DNA of 64,000 nucleotides from Pseudomonas sp. ZH-FAD. GTDB lineage: Bacteria; Pseudomonadota; Gammaproteobacteria; Pseudomonadales; Pseudomonadaceae. A program made the position numbers and the translations under genes. The stretch's first letter is position 1; each line of letters opens with the position of its first letter. Positions 7,675 through 17,936 of the stretch are shown piece after piece. Location: assembly GCF_002803095.1 (NCBI RefSeq), contig NZ_PGLR01000022.1, positions 1-64,000 on the forward strand, written 5' to 3'. The notes beneath the pieces were generated by a model that saw nothing but the letters and a program-made list of their open reading frames with translations, made no database searches and was not told the origin of the DNA.

Positions 7675-8369
7675 TAGGACAGCCCCACCACGGGAATAAC
7701 CGCCCCATGGACGGCGCTGGCACGATCCGATGCCAGGAAGCCCACGACATCGGCCAACTGCCGGGTGGACACCCACTTGGCGAAATCGGCATCCGGCATA
7801 TCGGCGCGGTTGGCCGGGGTATCTATGATGCTCGGAGCAATCGCATTGACGTTGATTCCTTTCTCCCGCAACTCCAGCGCCATCGATTCGGTCAGCCTGG
7901 CGACCACGCTCTTCGAGGCGCAGTAGGCTCCCATGCCCGCCTTGCCGCTGGTAGCCCCAGCCGCAGCGACGTTGATCACCTTGCCCTGTCCAGCGGACAA
8001 CATGCCCGGCACTACAACTCGACAAGCGTTGAGGGTAGTGGTCACGTTCAGATCCATCATTCTCTGCCAGACACTGGCGTCGGCATCATGCACCTCCACG
8101 CCCATGGCGAACCCCCCAGCGATGTTGCACAGCACTGCTGCAGAACCATGGGCCTGCAGCGCCTGCCCTAGAGCCTCAAGAGTTGCCGCTCCGTCGGTCA
8201 GATCAGCCACCAGAAAGTGCTTGGTGCCCTCTACACCTTCATAGGCAGAACGCAACACCTGCTCATTGCAGTCAACCAATAACACCGGATTGCCTTGCTC
8301 AATGAAGGCTTGCGCCACCGCGCGTCCAAGAGCGCCAGCGGCACCCGTCACCACAACCAGACCGGACAT
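7674..8369 (-). CDS. Short-chain dehydrogenase/reductase
   Basis: The product has 231 residues. The nucleotide-binding motif 'TGAAGALG' is at residues 8-15, 'NIAGG' replaces the usual NNAG, and the catalytic pair is in 'YCASK'. It would oxidise a hydroxyacyl-CoA or a cyclic alcohol with NAD(P)+, or catalyse the reverse reaction. It is the first gene of a two-gene operon with a crotonase, divergent from the DUF35 and acyl-CoA dehydrogenase operon. Both transcripts share the intergenic region that holds the palindromic operator at 8520-8538. Confidence 0.9.
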   Translation of the reverse strand: MSGLVVVTGAAGALGRAVAQAFIEQGNPVLLVDCNEQVLRSAYEGVEGTKHFLVADLTDGAATLEALGQALQAHGSAAVLCNIAGGFAMGVEVHDADASVWQRMMDLNVTTTLNACRVVVPGMLSAGQGKVINVAAAGATSGKAGMGAYCASKSVVARLTESMALELREKGINVNAIAPSIIDTPANRADMPDADFAKWVSTRQLADVVGFLASDRASAVHGAVIPVVGLS

Positions 8370-8507
8370 TCAGATATCTCCCACTGTTAAAGTGTAGCTG
8401 ACTCATAGCCAGCTCCATTATTCCCAGGAAAGCATCGCGCAAACCTGGTAATCAGCATGTGAACCTTTGGCTTTGATTTATCTGAGGCACCACTTGCCTT
8501 GGCGGAA

Positions 8508-8536
8508 ACTATACAATAAAAATAACATTGTGTTAG
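8508..8536 (-). promoter_or_regulatory. Candidate sigma70 promoter for the SDR/crotonase operon
   Basis: Read on the minus strand, CTAACA (8531-8536) and TATAGT (8508-8513) are separated by exactly 17 bases and match -35 and -10 boxes at 4 and 5 of 6 positions. The -35 box lies inside the operator at 8520-8538, which fits repression by blocking polymerase. Confidence 0.5.
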
Positions 8537-8538
8537 TT
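8520..8538. promoter_or_regulatory. Shared operator, site 1
   Basis: AAATAAC-ATTGT-GTTAGTT, 7-bp arms around 5 bases, matching 13 of 14 arm positions of the island consensus. It lies between the divergent genes at 8369 (minus) and 8623 (plus). Confidence 0.7.
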
Positions 8539-8622
8539 TTAATCCTGAACGCGCGACCCTATGGAGGCCGGACGGAAGCTGACGCATGATGCAGGAAAGC
8601 GCCACCGCCCCAGGAGAACCCA

Positions 8623-9030
8623 ATGACTGACGCCGTGAAACGCACCCTTCCCGAACTGGATGACCTGAACCGCTTCTTCTGGATCTGCGGAGCGGACAAC
8701 CAGTTGCGCATCTTGCGCTGTACGGACTGCCGCCTCTGGCTGCACCCGCCAGGAATCATCTGTCCCAGGTGCTTGAGCAAGCGGCTCGCCCCGGAAGCCG
8801 TCAGCGGCCTTGGCACCATCGAAGCCCTGACGGTCAACCACCAACCCTGGAGCCCGGGGCAGGCGGTGCCTTATGCAATCGCGATCGTCAGCCTCGACGA
8901 GCAACCAGGCCTGCAATTGACCACCAACATCGTTGGCTGCCACCCGGATTCGGCCTTTATTGGCCAGCGAGTTCGAGTCGTCTTCGAGGCGGTTGAGGAC
9001 GTGTACCTCCCCCTCTTCACCCCTGTCTGA
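8623..9030 (+). CDS. DUF35/OB-fold zinc-ribbon protein, probable thiolase-fold partner
   Basis: The product has 135 residues. A rubredoxin-like zinc ribbon is formed by C33/C36 and C47/C50, followed by an OB-fold acyl-CoA-binding domain. In steroid and bile acid degradation, DUF35 domains bind Ltp2-type aldolases (ChsH2-Ltp2) and are needed for retro-aldol cleavage of the side chain. Two Ltp2-like proteins are encoded further right (49947 and 61585), and this is the only DUF35 gene in the window. It is the first gene of a + strand operon with four acyl-CoA dehydrogenase genes; the next gene starts 10 bases after its stop. Confidence 0.87.
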   Translation: MTDAVKRTLPELDDLNRFFWICGADNQLRILRCTDCRLWLHPPGIICPRCLSKRLAPEAVSGLGTIEALTVNHQPWSPGQAVPYAIAIVSLDEQPGLQLTTNIVGCHPDSAFIGQRVRVVFEAVEDVYLPLFTPV

Positions 9031-9040
9031 GAGAGTCCGA

Positions 9041-10147
9041 ATGCAAGCCGAACACGCTGAAGATCTCGCCACCATCCGCGAGCAGGCCAGACGCCTGCTA
9101 CAGGATCAGGCGACGCCCGAGCACCTCAAGTCGATGCTCGATGAACCAGGCGGTTTCGACCGTGAGCTCTGGCGGCATGCCGTCGAGCAAGGCTGGACGG
9201 CGATCGCGGTGCCGGAACAGGCCGGCGGTCTAGGCCTGGGCTGGGGCGGCCTTGGCGTACTGTGCGAGGAGCTCGGCCGGATCACTGCCTCGCTACCCCT
9301 GATCGCCAACACGCTAGCCGTGCATGCCTTGCTGGCAGCCGGGCGGGCGGAGCACTCAGCCCTGCAGGAAGCCCTGACCGATGGCAGCCGGATCGCCTGC
9401 CTGGCGCTGGCCGACCCAGCCGATGGAGGACTTTCGATCAATAACTCGGCCCAGGTTCGCAACGGCAGACTGAACGGCGAAAAGGCCCCTGCAGCCTTCG
9501 CCACGGTCGCCGATGTTGCCCTGGTGCAGGCCGCAGACGAGCACGGCAACGGCCTCTACCTGGTTCTACTCGACCAACCCGGGGTGCAGCGCATCCCGGT
9601 CGATGGTTTCGACAACTCCCGCGCGACGGCGGCCCTGCAGTTCGTTCAGGTGCACGCGCTACGCCTCGGCGATGCCGAGCAGTTGTCGAATCTCAGCAGT
9701 CTTGCCGCGTTGACCACCGCCTTCGAGCAGATCGGTGGCGCCCAGGCCTGTCTGGACATGGCCTGTGACTACGCCCGCGAGCGCCGCGCCTTCGGCCAGC
9801 CGATCGGTGGCTTCCAGGGCATCAAGCACAAGCTGGCGGAGATGTACTGCCAACTGGAGATCGCTCGCGGCTGTACGCATGACGCGCTGGATGCCTGGGA
9901 GCAGGGACTGCCGGCTCGCAACCAACTGACCGCTGCCGCCCGTCTCGGTGCTACCCGCGCCTACGACCTGGCCGCCCAGGAGAACCTACACGTACACGGA
10001 GGTATGGGCGTCACCTGGGAAGCCATGCCCCATCACTACTATCGCCGCTCGCGCAGCCTGGCCCTGGAGCTGGGAGGCTCCCACTACTGGCGGGAACGAC
10101 TGCTTTGCGACCTGGGACTCGAATCTGCAACTGGCCTGGCAGGATAA
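9041..10147 (+). CDS. Acyl-CoA dehydrogenase, short (beta-type) subunit
   Basis: The product has 368 residues with the acyl-CoA dehydrogenase fold. The FAD-side signature 'YARERRAFGQPIGGFQGIKH' lies near residue 250, and 'LHVHGGMGVTWE' follows. The start at 9041 follows the DUF35 stop by 10 bases; the longer frame would overlap that gene. It is followed after 7 bases by a second, longer acyl-CoA dehydrogenase. Adjacent short and long genes usually form alpha2beta2 heterotetramers that bind FAD at the interface, as known for ChsE1-ChsE2 of steroid side-chain degradation. The substrate is probably a bulky or branched acyl-CoA. Confidence 0.88.
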   Translation: MQAEHAEDLATIREQARRLLQDQATPEHLKSMLDEPGGFDRELWRHAVEQGWTAIAVPEQAGGLGLGWGGLGVLCEELGRITASLPLIANTLAVHALLAAGRAEHSALQEALTDGSRIACLALADPADGGLSINNSAQVRNGRLNGEKAPAAFATVADVALVQAADEHGNGLYLVLLDQPGVQRIPVDGFDNSRATAALQFVQVHALRLGDAEQLSNLSSLAALTTAFEQIGGAQACLDMACDYARERRAFGQPIGGFQGIKHKLAEMYCQLEIARGCTHDALDAWEQGLPARNQLTAAARLGATRAYDLAAQENLHVHGGMGVTWEAMPHHYYRRSRSLALELGGSHYWRERLLCDLGLESATGLAG

Positions 10148-10154
10148 GACGAAA

Positions 10155-11357
10155 ATGAACGAAGAACTGCAACGCTACCGCGAGCAGGCTCGCAGCTGGT
10201 TGGCCGAACATGCGGCAAACTATTCGGGAAGAGCCCGCCATGGCCTCGACTTCGAGCAGGATCTGGCCCTGGCCCGTGCCTGGCAGGCGCACAAGGTGCA
10301 GCACGGCTATGGCTGTATCACCCTGCCTAAAGAATATGGCGGCGCTGGTGGTAGCGAACTGGAAAAGGTCATCTTCTGCGAGGAAGAGATGCGCTACGAC
10401 CTGCCACTGATCTACTTCAGCATCAGCCTGAACAACCCGCTGCCGATCTTCCTGCGGTATGCCCCGGAGCACTGGAAACAGAAACTCGGCCCGGCGACGG
10501 TGCGCGGTGAACTGATCTGGTGCCAGCTGTTCTCCGAACCCTCGGCCGGATCAGATCTGGCCTCCCTGCGCCTGAAGGCAGTGCCCACGGAGGGCGGCTG
10601 GCTACTCAGCGGGCAGAAGGTCTGGACCAGTTGGGCGCAGATCGCCGACTGGGGCGTGGTAGTGGCCAGGAGCGATCCGAACCTGCCCAAGCACTCCGGC
10701 CTGACCTATTTCTTCCTCGACATGAAGTCACCCGGCGTCACGGTTCAGCCCATTCGCCGCCTGGGCGAGGAGAAAGATCTCAACGAAGTGTTCTTCGACG
10801 AAGTGTTCGTCCCTGACGAACAGCGCCTAGGGGAAATCAACGGTGGCTTCAAGGTCGCCGTCGAAACTCTGATGATCGAACGCTACGCGGTGACCGACGA
10901 ATCCGGCTACGGCCCGACTCTGGAGAACTTCATCGACCTGGCTGGCAATGCCCGGATCAATGGCCGTCCGGCGCTGGAGGACGGCGAAGTCCGTGCCAGG
11001 ATTGCCGAGGTATTCGTACAGCGCCAAGGCCTGCGTGCCATCCATCGCCGCGCTCTGCAAGCCTTCGCCAATGGCCAGGCCCCAGGGCCAGAGGGGGCCA
11101 TCCGCAAGCTACTGCTGGGCCGAACCCGCCAGGCGCTGGGTTCCACCGCCATGGATCTGCTGGGTGCCAGCGGCGCACGTCTCGCGCCACACGGCCATGC
11201 GACCAATGACTTCGCCCGGGCCTGGCTCGACCCCAGCCTGCGCATCGCCGGCGGCACCGACGAGCTGTTGCTCAACACCCTGGCCGAACGTGTGCTTGGG
11301 CTACCCCAAGACCACCGGCCGGACAAGGGCATCCCCTTCAACGCCGCGCCGAAATAA
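10155..11357 (+). CDS. Acyl-CoA dehydrogenase, long (alpha-type) subunit
   Basis: The product has 400 residues. It shows the substrate/FAD loop '[19 protein letters not shown]' (near residue 125), 'KVWTSWAQIADWG' and the C-terminal 'RIAGGTDELLLNTLAERVL'. It starts 7 bases after the preceding short-type gene, its likely heterotetramer partner. The reaction is alpha,beta-dehydrogenation of an acyl-CoA with electron transfer to ETF. The C-terminal motif, with GGTDEL in place of the usual YGGTxEIQR, is divergent. The next gene begins 54 bases downstream. Confidence 0.88.
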   Translation: MNEELQRYREQARSWLAEHAANYSGRARHGLDFEQDLALARAWQAHKVQHGYGCITLPKEYGGAGGSELEKVIFCEEEMRYDLPLIYFSISLNNPLPIFLRYAPEHWKQKLGPATVRGELIWCQLFSEPSAGSDLASLRLKAVPTEGGWLLSGQKVWTSWAQIADWGVVVARSDPNLPKHSGLTYFFLDMKSPGVTVQPIRRLGEEKDLNEVFFDEVFVPDEQRLGEINGGFKVAVETLMIERYAVTDESGYGPTLENFIDLAGNARINGRPALEDGEVRARIAEVFVQRQGLRAIHRRALQAFANGQAPGPEGAIRKLLLGRTRQALGSTAMDLLGASGARLAPHGHATNDFARAWLDPSLRIAGGTDELLLNTLAERVLGLPQDHRPDKGIPFNAAPK

Positions 11358-11411
11358 CCCGACCACCACAGCGGCGGGCCTAGCCCGCCAGCAGCCCACA
11401 GGACTGACCCA

Positions 11412-12611
11412 ATGGATTTCATTCTCGATCAGGAAGACGAGGACTTCCGTCAGGAAGTTCGTGCCTTCCTCAAGGACAACCTCCCCGCAGATCTGGCCGA
11501 GCGTAACCACCGCGGCTATCACCCATTGCGCGAGGACACCCGGCGCTGGACCAAGATTCTCCATGCCAACGGCTATGCCGGCGCCAACTGGCCGAAGCAC
11601 TGGGGCGGTACCGGCTGGTCGCCTCTGCGCCAGTTCATCTTCGACGAAGAATGCCTGCTTGCCGGCGCCCCGGCCGTGGACACCGCAGGCTTCAAGATGA
11701 TCGGCCCAGTGATCATGACCTTTGGCAGCGAGGTGATGAAGCAGGAGTACGGTCCACGCATCCTCAGCGGCGACGTATTCTGGGGGCAGGGCTTCTCCGA
11801 ACCCAACGCTGGCTCCGACCTGGGCTCACTCAGCACAAGGGCCGAACGCGTCGGCGACGAATATGTGATCAACGGCCGCAAGATCTGGACATCGTTCGTC
11901 GAGACCGCCGACATGATTTTCGTCCTGGTCAAGACCGACCCAGCAGCACGCCAGCGCGGCATCTCGATGATCCTAGTGGAGCGCGAGGCCCCAGGCGTGA
12001 CCATCCGCCCGATCCATGACATCGGCGAAAGCCATAGCCTCAACGAGGTGTTCTTTGACGACGTGCGTGTGCCGGTCACCAACCTGGTAGGCGAAGAAGG
12101 TAAAGGCTGGACCTACGCCAAGTTCCTGCTAGAGAACGAACGCGCCTTCAGCGCCGAGTGGCCGCGCAACAACGCTAACCTGGCGCGTCTGCGTAAGTTC
12201 CTCAGCTTGAACCAGGCCGACGGCTCACGACTGATCGACCGTCCGGGCTTCGCCACCCGCCTTGCCCAGCTGGAAACCGATCTGCAGGCCCTGCGCTGGC
12301 TTAGCCTGCGTGCGCTGCATGAGAAGGCTGGCGGCCAGAGCAGGCTACCGGTCGGCTCGCTGCTGAAGATCCGTGGTTCCGAACTGCTGCAGAAGATTGG
12401 CGAGCTCCAGGTCGAAGCGCTCGGTTGCTACGCCAGCTACGTCTACCCCGACCCGCTCGGGGATGCACAGCGTGAGGAGGCCTGGCCTCCTGGTCCCAAC
12501 TATGCCCCAGGCATCATGGCGGACTACTTCTACCGTCGTGCAACCACTATCTACGGTGGGGCCAATGAAGTGCAGCGCACCATCATCGCCCGTTCATTCC
12601 TGGAGCTCTGA
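11412..12611 (+). CDS. Acyl-CoA dehydrogenase, long (alpha-type) subunit
   Basis: The product has 399 residues, begins MDFILDQEDEDFRQEVR, and carries 'GFSEPNAGSDLGSL', 'KIWTSFVETADM' and 'TIYGGANEVQRTIIA' near the C-terminus. It is most similar in layout to the gene at 30644. Only 2 bases separate it from the next, shorter acyl-CoA dehydrogenase, so the two are almost certainly translated together and form one heteromeric enzyme. Tail residues 'PDPLGDAQREEAWPPGPNYA' suggest a large substrate pocket, as in steroid-type family members. Confidence 0.9.
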   Translation: MDFILDQEDEDFRQEVRAFLKDNLPADLAERNHRGYHPLREDTRRWTKILHANGYAGANWPKHWGGTGWSPLRQFIFDEECLLAGAPAVDTAGFKMIGPVIMTFGSEVMKQEYGPRILSGDVFWGQGFSEPNAGSDLGSLSTRAERVGDEYVINGRKIWTSFVETADMIFVLVKTDPAARQRGISMILVEREAPGVTIRPIHDIGESHSLNEVFFDDVRVPVTNLVGEEGKGWTYAKFLLENERAFSAEWPRNNANLARLRKFLSLNQADGSRLIDRPGFATRLAQLETDLQALRWLSLRALHEKAGGQSRLPVGSLLKIRGSELLQKIGELQVEALGCYASYVYPDPLGDAQREEAWPPGPNYAPGIMADYFYRRATTIYGGANEVQRTIIARSFLEL

Positions 12612-12613
12612 AC

Positions 12614-13759
12614 ATGGATTTCCAACTCAACGAAGAACAGAGCATGTTGCGAGACAGCGTTCGTCGCTTCATGGAAGACAACTGCTCATTCGAAAAACGC
12701 GGCCCGGTGGTCGACAAGGGCTCATTCGACTCCAGTCACTGGCAGCAGTTGGCCGAACTCGGCCTACTTGGCCTGGCGATTCCGGAAGAGTTCGGTGGAA
12801 TGAACTGCTCCGCTCTGGAGTCCGCTCTGGTGATGGAAGAGAACGGCCGCATGCTCTGCGTGGAACCCTATTGGGCAGTAGCAGTGCTCGCCGCGCAGAC
12901 CCTGGCGGCCACGCGCGATCCCAAGGTGGCGACGATACTTCAGACCCTGTGCACAGGCGAACTGCTGCCGGTACTCGCCCACGAGGAAGCTGGGGCGCAT
13001 GGCAGGCCGGCGTACGTACAAACCCGGGCAGTCGCCATCGATGACGAGCGCTGGCGGATCAGTGGCGAAAAGGCTGTGGTAGTGGCCGGCAACGTGGCAG
13101 AACTACTGATCGTCTCGGCACGCACCAGCGGCAGCGACGACGACGAACAGGGTATCAGCCTGTTCGTCGTCGATCCGAAGGGCGCAGGAGTGGAGCGGCG
13201 CGACATTCGCCTGATCGATAACCGCTGGGCCACTCACCTCTATCTGCGCGATGTCGAGGTTGGCCGCAAGAATCTACTGGGTGCCGTCGGCCTGGGTTTC
13301 GGCGCTATCCGCCACGGCCTCGAACACGCCACGGTGGCGCTCTGCGCCGAAGCCATCGGTGTGATGGAGCGCGCACTGTGGATCACCCGCGACTACCTGA
13401 AGATCCGCAAGCAGTTCGGCCAGTTGCTCGGCGACTTCCAGAGCCTTCAGCATCGTATGAGTGAGATGCTGATCGAACTGGAACTATCGCGCGGCATGCT
13501 GCACTACGCGCTGTCCAGCCTCAACAAAAATTCAGATGAGCGGGCCAAGATACTGTCAATGGCGAAGGCTCATATCGGCAAGAGTGGCCAATACGTCTGC
13601 GGCCAGGCAATCCAGTTGCACGGCGGCATTGGCGTAACCGAAGAATACGTAATCGGCCACTATTTCAAGCGTATGACACTGATCAACAGTGCGCTAGGTA
13701 GCAGCATGCACCACTTCGAGAAACTGGCGGAGCTGGAACGCACGATTGGCCTGAACTGA
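12614..13759 (+). CDS. Acyl-CoA dehydrogenase, short (beta-type) subunit
   Basis: The product has 381 residues. It starts MDFQLNEEQSMLRDSVR and carries 'YLKIRKQFGQLLGDFQSLQH' and 'QLHGGIGVTEEYVIGHYFKR', typical of the short partner in paired dehydrogenases. It is the last gene of the operon begun by the DUF35 gene at 8623. The end is followed by a spacer of about 600 bases before a convergent thiolase gene. Its close relative in the window is the gene at 31849. Confidence 0.9.
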   Translation: MDFQLNEEQSMLRDSVRRFMEDNCSFEKRGPVVDKGSFDSSHWQQLAELGLLGLAIPEEFGGMNCSALESALVMEENGRMLCVEPYWAVAVLAAQTLAATRDPKVATILQTLCTGELLPVLAHEEAGAHGRPAYVQTRAVAIDDERWRISGEKAVVVAGNVAELLIVSARTSGSDDDEQGISLFVVDPKGAGVERRDIRLIDNRWATHLYLRDVEVGRKNLLGAVGLGFGAIRHGLEHATVALCAEAIGVMERALWITRDYLKIRKQFGQLLGDFQSLQHRMSEMLIELELSRGMLHYALSSLNKNSDERAKILSMAKAHIGKSGQYVCGQAIQLHGGIGVTEEYVIGHYFKRMTLINSALGSSMHHFEKLAELERTIGLN

Positions 13760-14368
13760 GCCCCATATGTCGCCCGGATCCCGCATCCGGGTGTACTGGG
13801 TCGCTTCTAATGTTGTCGGAGAACGCTTCCTAACAGGGCATTCCGCAACCTCATGCATGCCTTGTTTCTCCACGTCCGTGGATTGGGCCAGCCACTGCGG
13901 GTAGAGCACGAATGGATGGTTCGTGCACCATGTCGATCTCGAACACCGCCACCCCGAGCACCTCCATGACAACCTGTCCTTCCAGGAGCACTGCGGTAGA
14001 CAGGTAGATCAACCACTGAAACAGTGTCTAATCCTCCATTGCAATCATCGGCAGCAGTACGCCAGTGATCGAGCGAGAGGCACCACACATCTCGCGCCAC
14101 CTCACGTAGTTCGTCGCCAGCTCACGGGGGCTCCACCCAGGCTCACCCCCTCGGGGTTGCGTGCATGCTTGCTGCCGCAGCAAGACGGCTGAGGCTGAAT
14201 GATTGGGTAGTATTGCCGCAAGCCCTGAGCCGCGGCTCCCTGCGCCACTCCCCGCGCTGCCCGTCATGCAGGAAAATCAGATCAGCTAAATCCTCTGAGC
14301 AAAAAAACCTGCCCCCCAAGATCGAAAGGCAGGTGTCACGCTCAAACAGCACAAAAAACGCAGAAGAA
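13760..14368. other. Intergenic region between convergent operons, no convincing gene
   Basis: About 610 bases separate two convergent operons. A 7-bp hairpin CCCGGAT/ATCCGGG lies at 13773-13791 just after the dehydrogenase stop but lacks a T run. Open frames on both strands between 13800 and 14260 change frame repeatedly and have no ribosome-binding site. They may be a decayed gene on the minus strand, unidentifiable by eye. A good terminator for the minus strand lies at 14301-14334. Confidence 0.5.
14301..14334 (-). terminator. Intrinsic terminator of the thiolase operon
   Basis: On the minus strand ACCTGCC pairs with GGCAGGT across a 14-base loop and is followed by seven T residues. It lies 35 bases after the thiolase stop. 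Confidence 0.8.
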
Positions 14369-15553
14369 TCAGTAAACCTCGAACAAGCCGGCAGCCCCCA
14401 TACCGCCACCGACACACATACTCACCACCACGTAGCGCACACCACGACGGCGACCTTCGAGCAGCGCGCTGCCGACCAGGCGTGAGCCGGTCATGCCAAA
14501 GGGATGCCCCAACGCGATGCCGCCGCCGTTGACGTTGAAACGATCGGGATCAATGCCCAACCGATCGCGACAATAAAGGGTCTGGCAGGCGAACGCCTCG
14601 TTCAACTCCCACAGGCCGATATCACCGACCGTCAGACCATGCTTCTTCAGCAGTTGCGGAATAGCGGTCACCGGCCCGATACCCATTTCCTCCGGTGCGC
14701 AGCCAGTACTGATGAAACCACGGTACGCACCGAGTGGGCGCAGACCGCGCTGCTCGGCAAGGCGAGCATCCATCAGCAAGCAGGCCGACGCACCGTCAGA
14801 CAGTTGGCTGGCGTTGCCAGCAGTGACACTCCCCCCTTCGATCACTGGTTTGAGGCTGGCAAGCCCTGCAGCGCTGGTATCCGGGCGCAGACATTCGTCC
14901 TCGGTGAAGAGAAACTCCTTGTAGCTGACTTCCTTGGTCTGTTTGTCTACCAGTTTCTGCTGCACCCGCAGTGGCACGATCTCCTCGTCGAACTTGCCAT
15001 CGGCCTGGGCGGCGGCGGCCCGCTGATGAGCAAGCAGCGCATACTCATCCTGCGCATCGCGGCTGATACCGTATTTCCTGGCAACGAACTCGGCAGTCTC
15101 GATCATCGGCATGTAGGCCTGTGGCAGCATATCCGCCAGAACCTCATCCTTCTCTCGGATGGCCAGCTCCAGATAACTCGGTGTCAGTGCGCTGACGTTC
15201 TCCGAACCGCCTCCGATGACAATGTCCATCCCGTCGACGATGATCTGCTTGGCCGCGATGGCGATGGCCATCAGGCCAGATGCACACTGACGATCCACCG
15301 TAGAACCGGCCGCCTGCACACCGAATCCCGCGCGCAGCGCAGCAGCGCGGGCCAGGTTCCTACCCGCCGTGCCGGCGGGCATCGCCGCACCGATGATCAC
15401 ATCCTCGATTGCTCCTGGCTCCACGCCTGTGCGCAAAGCAGCCTGCAACATGGCATGGGCGGTCATGCTCGGCGACTTGATGTTGTTCAGCGCACCTCGA
15501 TGAGCCTTGCCGATAGGAGTACGGGCGGTGGAAACAATGACAGCTTCTCTCAT
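14369..15553 (-). CDS. Thiolase (acetyl-CoA acyltransferase, FadA-like)
   Basis: The product has 394 residues, the usual thiolase length. The nucleophilic Cys is C90 in 'DRQCASG', the His is in '[16 protein letters not shown]', and the second Cys is in 'SMCVGGGMG'. It would cleave a 3-ketoacyl-CoA with CoA to give acetyl-CoA or propionyl-CoA and a shortened acyl-CoA. The start at 15553 lies 22 bases after the stop of the fused dehydrogenase gene. The longer open frame upstream would run into that gene. It closes an operon started from the operator at 17942-17960. Confidence 0.93.
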   Translation of the reverse strand: MREAVIVSTARTPIGKAHRGALNNIKSPSMTAHAMLQAALRTGVEPGAIEDVIIGAAMPAGTAGRNLARAAALRAGFGVQAAGSTVDRQCASGLMAIAIAAKQIIVDGMDIVIGGGSENVSALTPSYLELAIREKDEVLADMLPQAYMPMIETAEFVARKYGISRDAQDEYALLAHQRAAAAQADGKFDEEIVPLRVQQKLVDKQTKEVSYKEFLFTEDECLRPDTSAAGLASLKPVIEGGSVTAGNASQLSDGASACLLMDARLAEQRGLRPLGAYRGFISTGCAPEEMGIGPVTAIPQLLKKHGLTVGDIGLWELNEAFACQTLYCRDRLGIDPDRFNVNGGGIALGHPFGMTGSRLVGSALLEGRRRGVRYVVVSMCVGGGMGAAGLFEVY

Positions 15554-15575
15554 GTGTTGCTCCAGATAGCCGGCA

Positions 15576-17918
15576 TCAGCCGCGCGGTAGATTGGGAAGA
15601 TTGAGGACGGCCTTGGCCAGGATATCGCGCTGAATTTCATTGGCACCGGCATAAATCGTCACCGGTCGGGCCATCATCAGAGCCCAGTGCGGATCGACCT
15701 CCAGATCGCCAATGCTGACATCACCAACTACACCGCCGTACTCGCTGCTGACTTCGACGTTGAACTCAGTGATCCGCTGCAACAGCTCAGAGACATAAAC
15801 CTTCAGCACCGAAGCCTCGGCGTCAGGTTCGGCCCCTTCATTGGCGATGCGGTCACACACCTGGGCATAGAGTCGACGGTAGTCATGCAAGTCAGCCTGC
15901 AGAGCAGCCAGGCGGTCGAGCACGCCCCTGTCATCCATCAGGCCCAGCTGCACCACCAGGCGTTCGGCCAGATCCAGTGCACTACCGGCCATGGCCGAGC
16001 TGCCCAGCCAGATACGCTCATGACCGAGCAACGCCTTGGCCACACTCCAGCCCTGGTGCAACTCGCCCACCAGGTTCACCGCCGGCACCCGCACGGCATC
16101 GAAGAACACTTCGCAGAATTCGTTTTCGCCGGCGATATTGGCGATCGGGCGGATGCTCACGCCTGGCGCCTTGAGATCGATCAACAGGAAGCTGATGCCC
16201 TGCTGCTTCTTCTCGAACTTGCCGGTACGCACCAGAGTGAAGATATGCGTGCAATCCAAAGCATGGGTGCTCCAGATCTTCTGGCCGCTCACCACATACT
16301 CGTCGCCCTCGAGCACCGCCTGGGTACGCAGACTGGCCAGATCGGAGCCGGCCCCCGGCTCCGAGTAACCCTGGCACCAGACATCGTCGCACTGCAGGAT
16401 TCGCGGCAGGTAGTAGGCACGCTGCTCCTGTGTCCCCCATTTCATCAGGGTTGGGCCAAGCTGGGTTTCACCGTTGTCGATGATCCGCCCGACCCCGGCA
16501 CGTTCCATTTCCTGTTGGTAGATCATCTGTTTGCGGAACGAGATACCCATACCACCATATTCCCGCGGCCAGGCCGGTGCCCGCCAGCCGTGCTCGTTGA
16601 GCAAGCGCAGCCAGTTGCACAGGTCGTCACCGCGCAGACGCAGGAATGGGCGACGGTCGTCCTGACGCAGGTGCAGCGGGTAGTTCGCCTCCAGCCAGCG
16701 GCGCAGGCGCAGGCGGAATTCGTCGTCGCCCCACTCCCGCGGGTCACTGGTATCACTAAGCGCCACCTGCGTCAGGGTGCTATCGTCCAGTTCTTCGCTA
16801 CGCAGGGCCGGATAACGCTCGGCGAACAGGCGACGGTGGCTCTGCGCCGCCCCCAGCCAGGCCGAACCGAAGATCGCAGAGCGCAGGTACAGGCCGATAT
16901 CGACTTCCTCGGCGAAGCCCATGGCACCATGCAACTGCACCGATTGCTTGCCGGTGATTACCGCACCCGCTCCGCTACGCGCCTTGGCCGCGCTGGTGGC
17001 CGCCAAGGTGGCTGCGGACAGCGGAGCCTGCTCGTAACAGTCCAGAGCATGCTGCCAGGAAGCACGCGCCAGTAATGCCTCGATGTGCAGGTCAACGCAA
17101 CGATGCTGCACGGTCTGGAAGCTACCAATGGGGCGTGCGAACTGTACCCTCTGGCTAACGTAGTCGATGGTCTGTCGCAGGCAGCCAGCGGATAATCCGG
17201 CCAGTTCGGCAGACAGCGCGATACGCCCGGCGACCAGCGCCTGACGCGCAGCCTGTTCGGCGGCCTCACCACGCAGCAGCGGCTCACCAAACAACAAAGG
17301 GGTCTGCTCAAAACGCACATGGGCCTGGCTGCCGACACCAGCAGCGAATGACTCGCAACTGACCCCCGAAGCATCGGCGGCCACGGCCACCAACACCGTC
17401 TGACCGGCTTCCTGGGCCAGCACAAGCAATACCGAATCCGCCTCACAACCAATGACGAAGCGCTTCTCACCAGTCACCACACCATTGCGCAGGAGGCATG
17501 TCGGCTGTTCGATATCGAGCTGAGCGGCCCGTTCCTGCCAGGCGAAGGTCAACACGCGTTCGCCTGACTGCAACCAGCCAGCCAGTTGCTCGCGTCCGCT
17601 CGCCGCGTTGTCAGCCTTACTCGCCGCCAGCAGCACCGAAGGAAGTACGCAGCAGGCGACGAAGGGTTCCGCGAGCAAACGTTCTCCCATTATCTCGCTC
17701 AAAGCACAGGCTTCGCGTAAGCCCAGACCACTGCCACCCATCTCCTCCGGCAACATGAGCGCTGTCCAGCCCAGCTCAGCCATGCCGCGCCACAGTGCAC
17801 GCTCCACCGGTCGTACGCGCCCGATCCAGCCACGTAACCTGGCAGGCGCATGGGTTCCAGCCAGATAGTCGTTCGCCGAGTCCTGCAACAGCTCGGCCAC
17901 TCCCACTTCATCATTCAT
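15576..17918 (-). CDS. Fused two-domain acyl-CoA dehydrogenase (beta-alpha order)
   Basis: The product has 780 residues, twice the usual length. Residues 1 to about 375 form a short-type dehydrogenase ('[20 protein letters not shown]', '[18 protein letters not shown]'). Residues about 390-780 form a long-type one ('[18 protein letters not shown]', '[14 protein letters not shown]', '[15 protein letters not shown]'). Separate genes of the two types lie elsewhere in the window, so this is a fusion of the two halves of a heteromeric enzyme. It oxidises an acyl-CoA with FAD and passes electrons to ETF. It is first in its operon; the operator lies between it and the divergent gene at 18041. Confidence 0.92.
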   Translation of the reverse strand: MNDEVGVAELLQDSANDYLAGTHAPARLRGWIGRVRPVERALWRGMAELGWTALMLPEEMGGSGLGLREACALSEIMGERLLAEPFVACCVLPSVLLAASKADNAASGREQLAGWLQSGERVLTFAWQERAAQLDIEQPTCLLRNGVVTGEKRFVIGCEADSVLLVLAQEAGQTVLVAVAADASGVSCESFAAGVGSQAHVRFEQTPLLFGEPLLRGEAAEQAARQALVAGRIALSAELAGLSAGCLRQTIDYVSQRVQFARPIGSFQTVQHRCVDLHIEALLARASWQHALDCYEQAPLSAATLAATSAAKARSGAGAVITGKQSVQLHGAMGFAEEVDIGLYLRSAIFGSAWLGAAQSHRRLFAERYPALRSEELDDSTLTQVALSDTSDPREWGDDEFRLRLRRWLEANYPLHLRQDDRRPFLRLRGDDLCNWLRLLNEHGWRAPAWPREYGGMGISFRKQMIYQQEMERAGVGRIIDNGETQLGPTLMKWGTQEQRAYYLPRILQCDDVWCQGYSEPGAGSDLASLRTQAVLEGDEYVVSGQKIWSTHALDCTHIFTLVRTGKFEKKQQGISFLLIDLKAPGVSIRPIANIAGENEFCEVFFDAVRVPAVNLVGELHQGWSVAKALLGHERIWLGSSAMAGSALDLAERLVVQLGLMDDRGVLDRLAALQADLHDYRRLYAQVCDRIANEGAEPDAEASVLKVYVSELLQRITEFNVEVSSEYGGVVGDVSIGDLEVDPHWALMMARPVTIYAGANEIQRDILAKAVLNLPNLPRG

Positions 17919-17936
17919 GCTCAGTCATCTCGCCGA

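Noticed and set aside
13773..13791. Hairpin after the dehydrogenase gene at 12614 as an intrinsic terminator
   Set aside because: The stem is only 7 bp and no T run follows; it is mentioned only as part of the spacer.
15687..17075. Long plus-strand frame opposite the fused dehydrogenase
   Set aside because: The composition is typical of antisense frames (Gln/His/Arg-rich) and no domain is recognisable.
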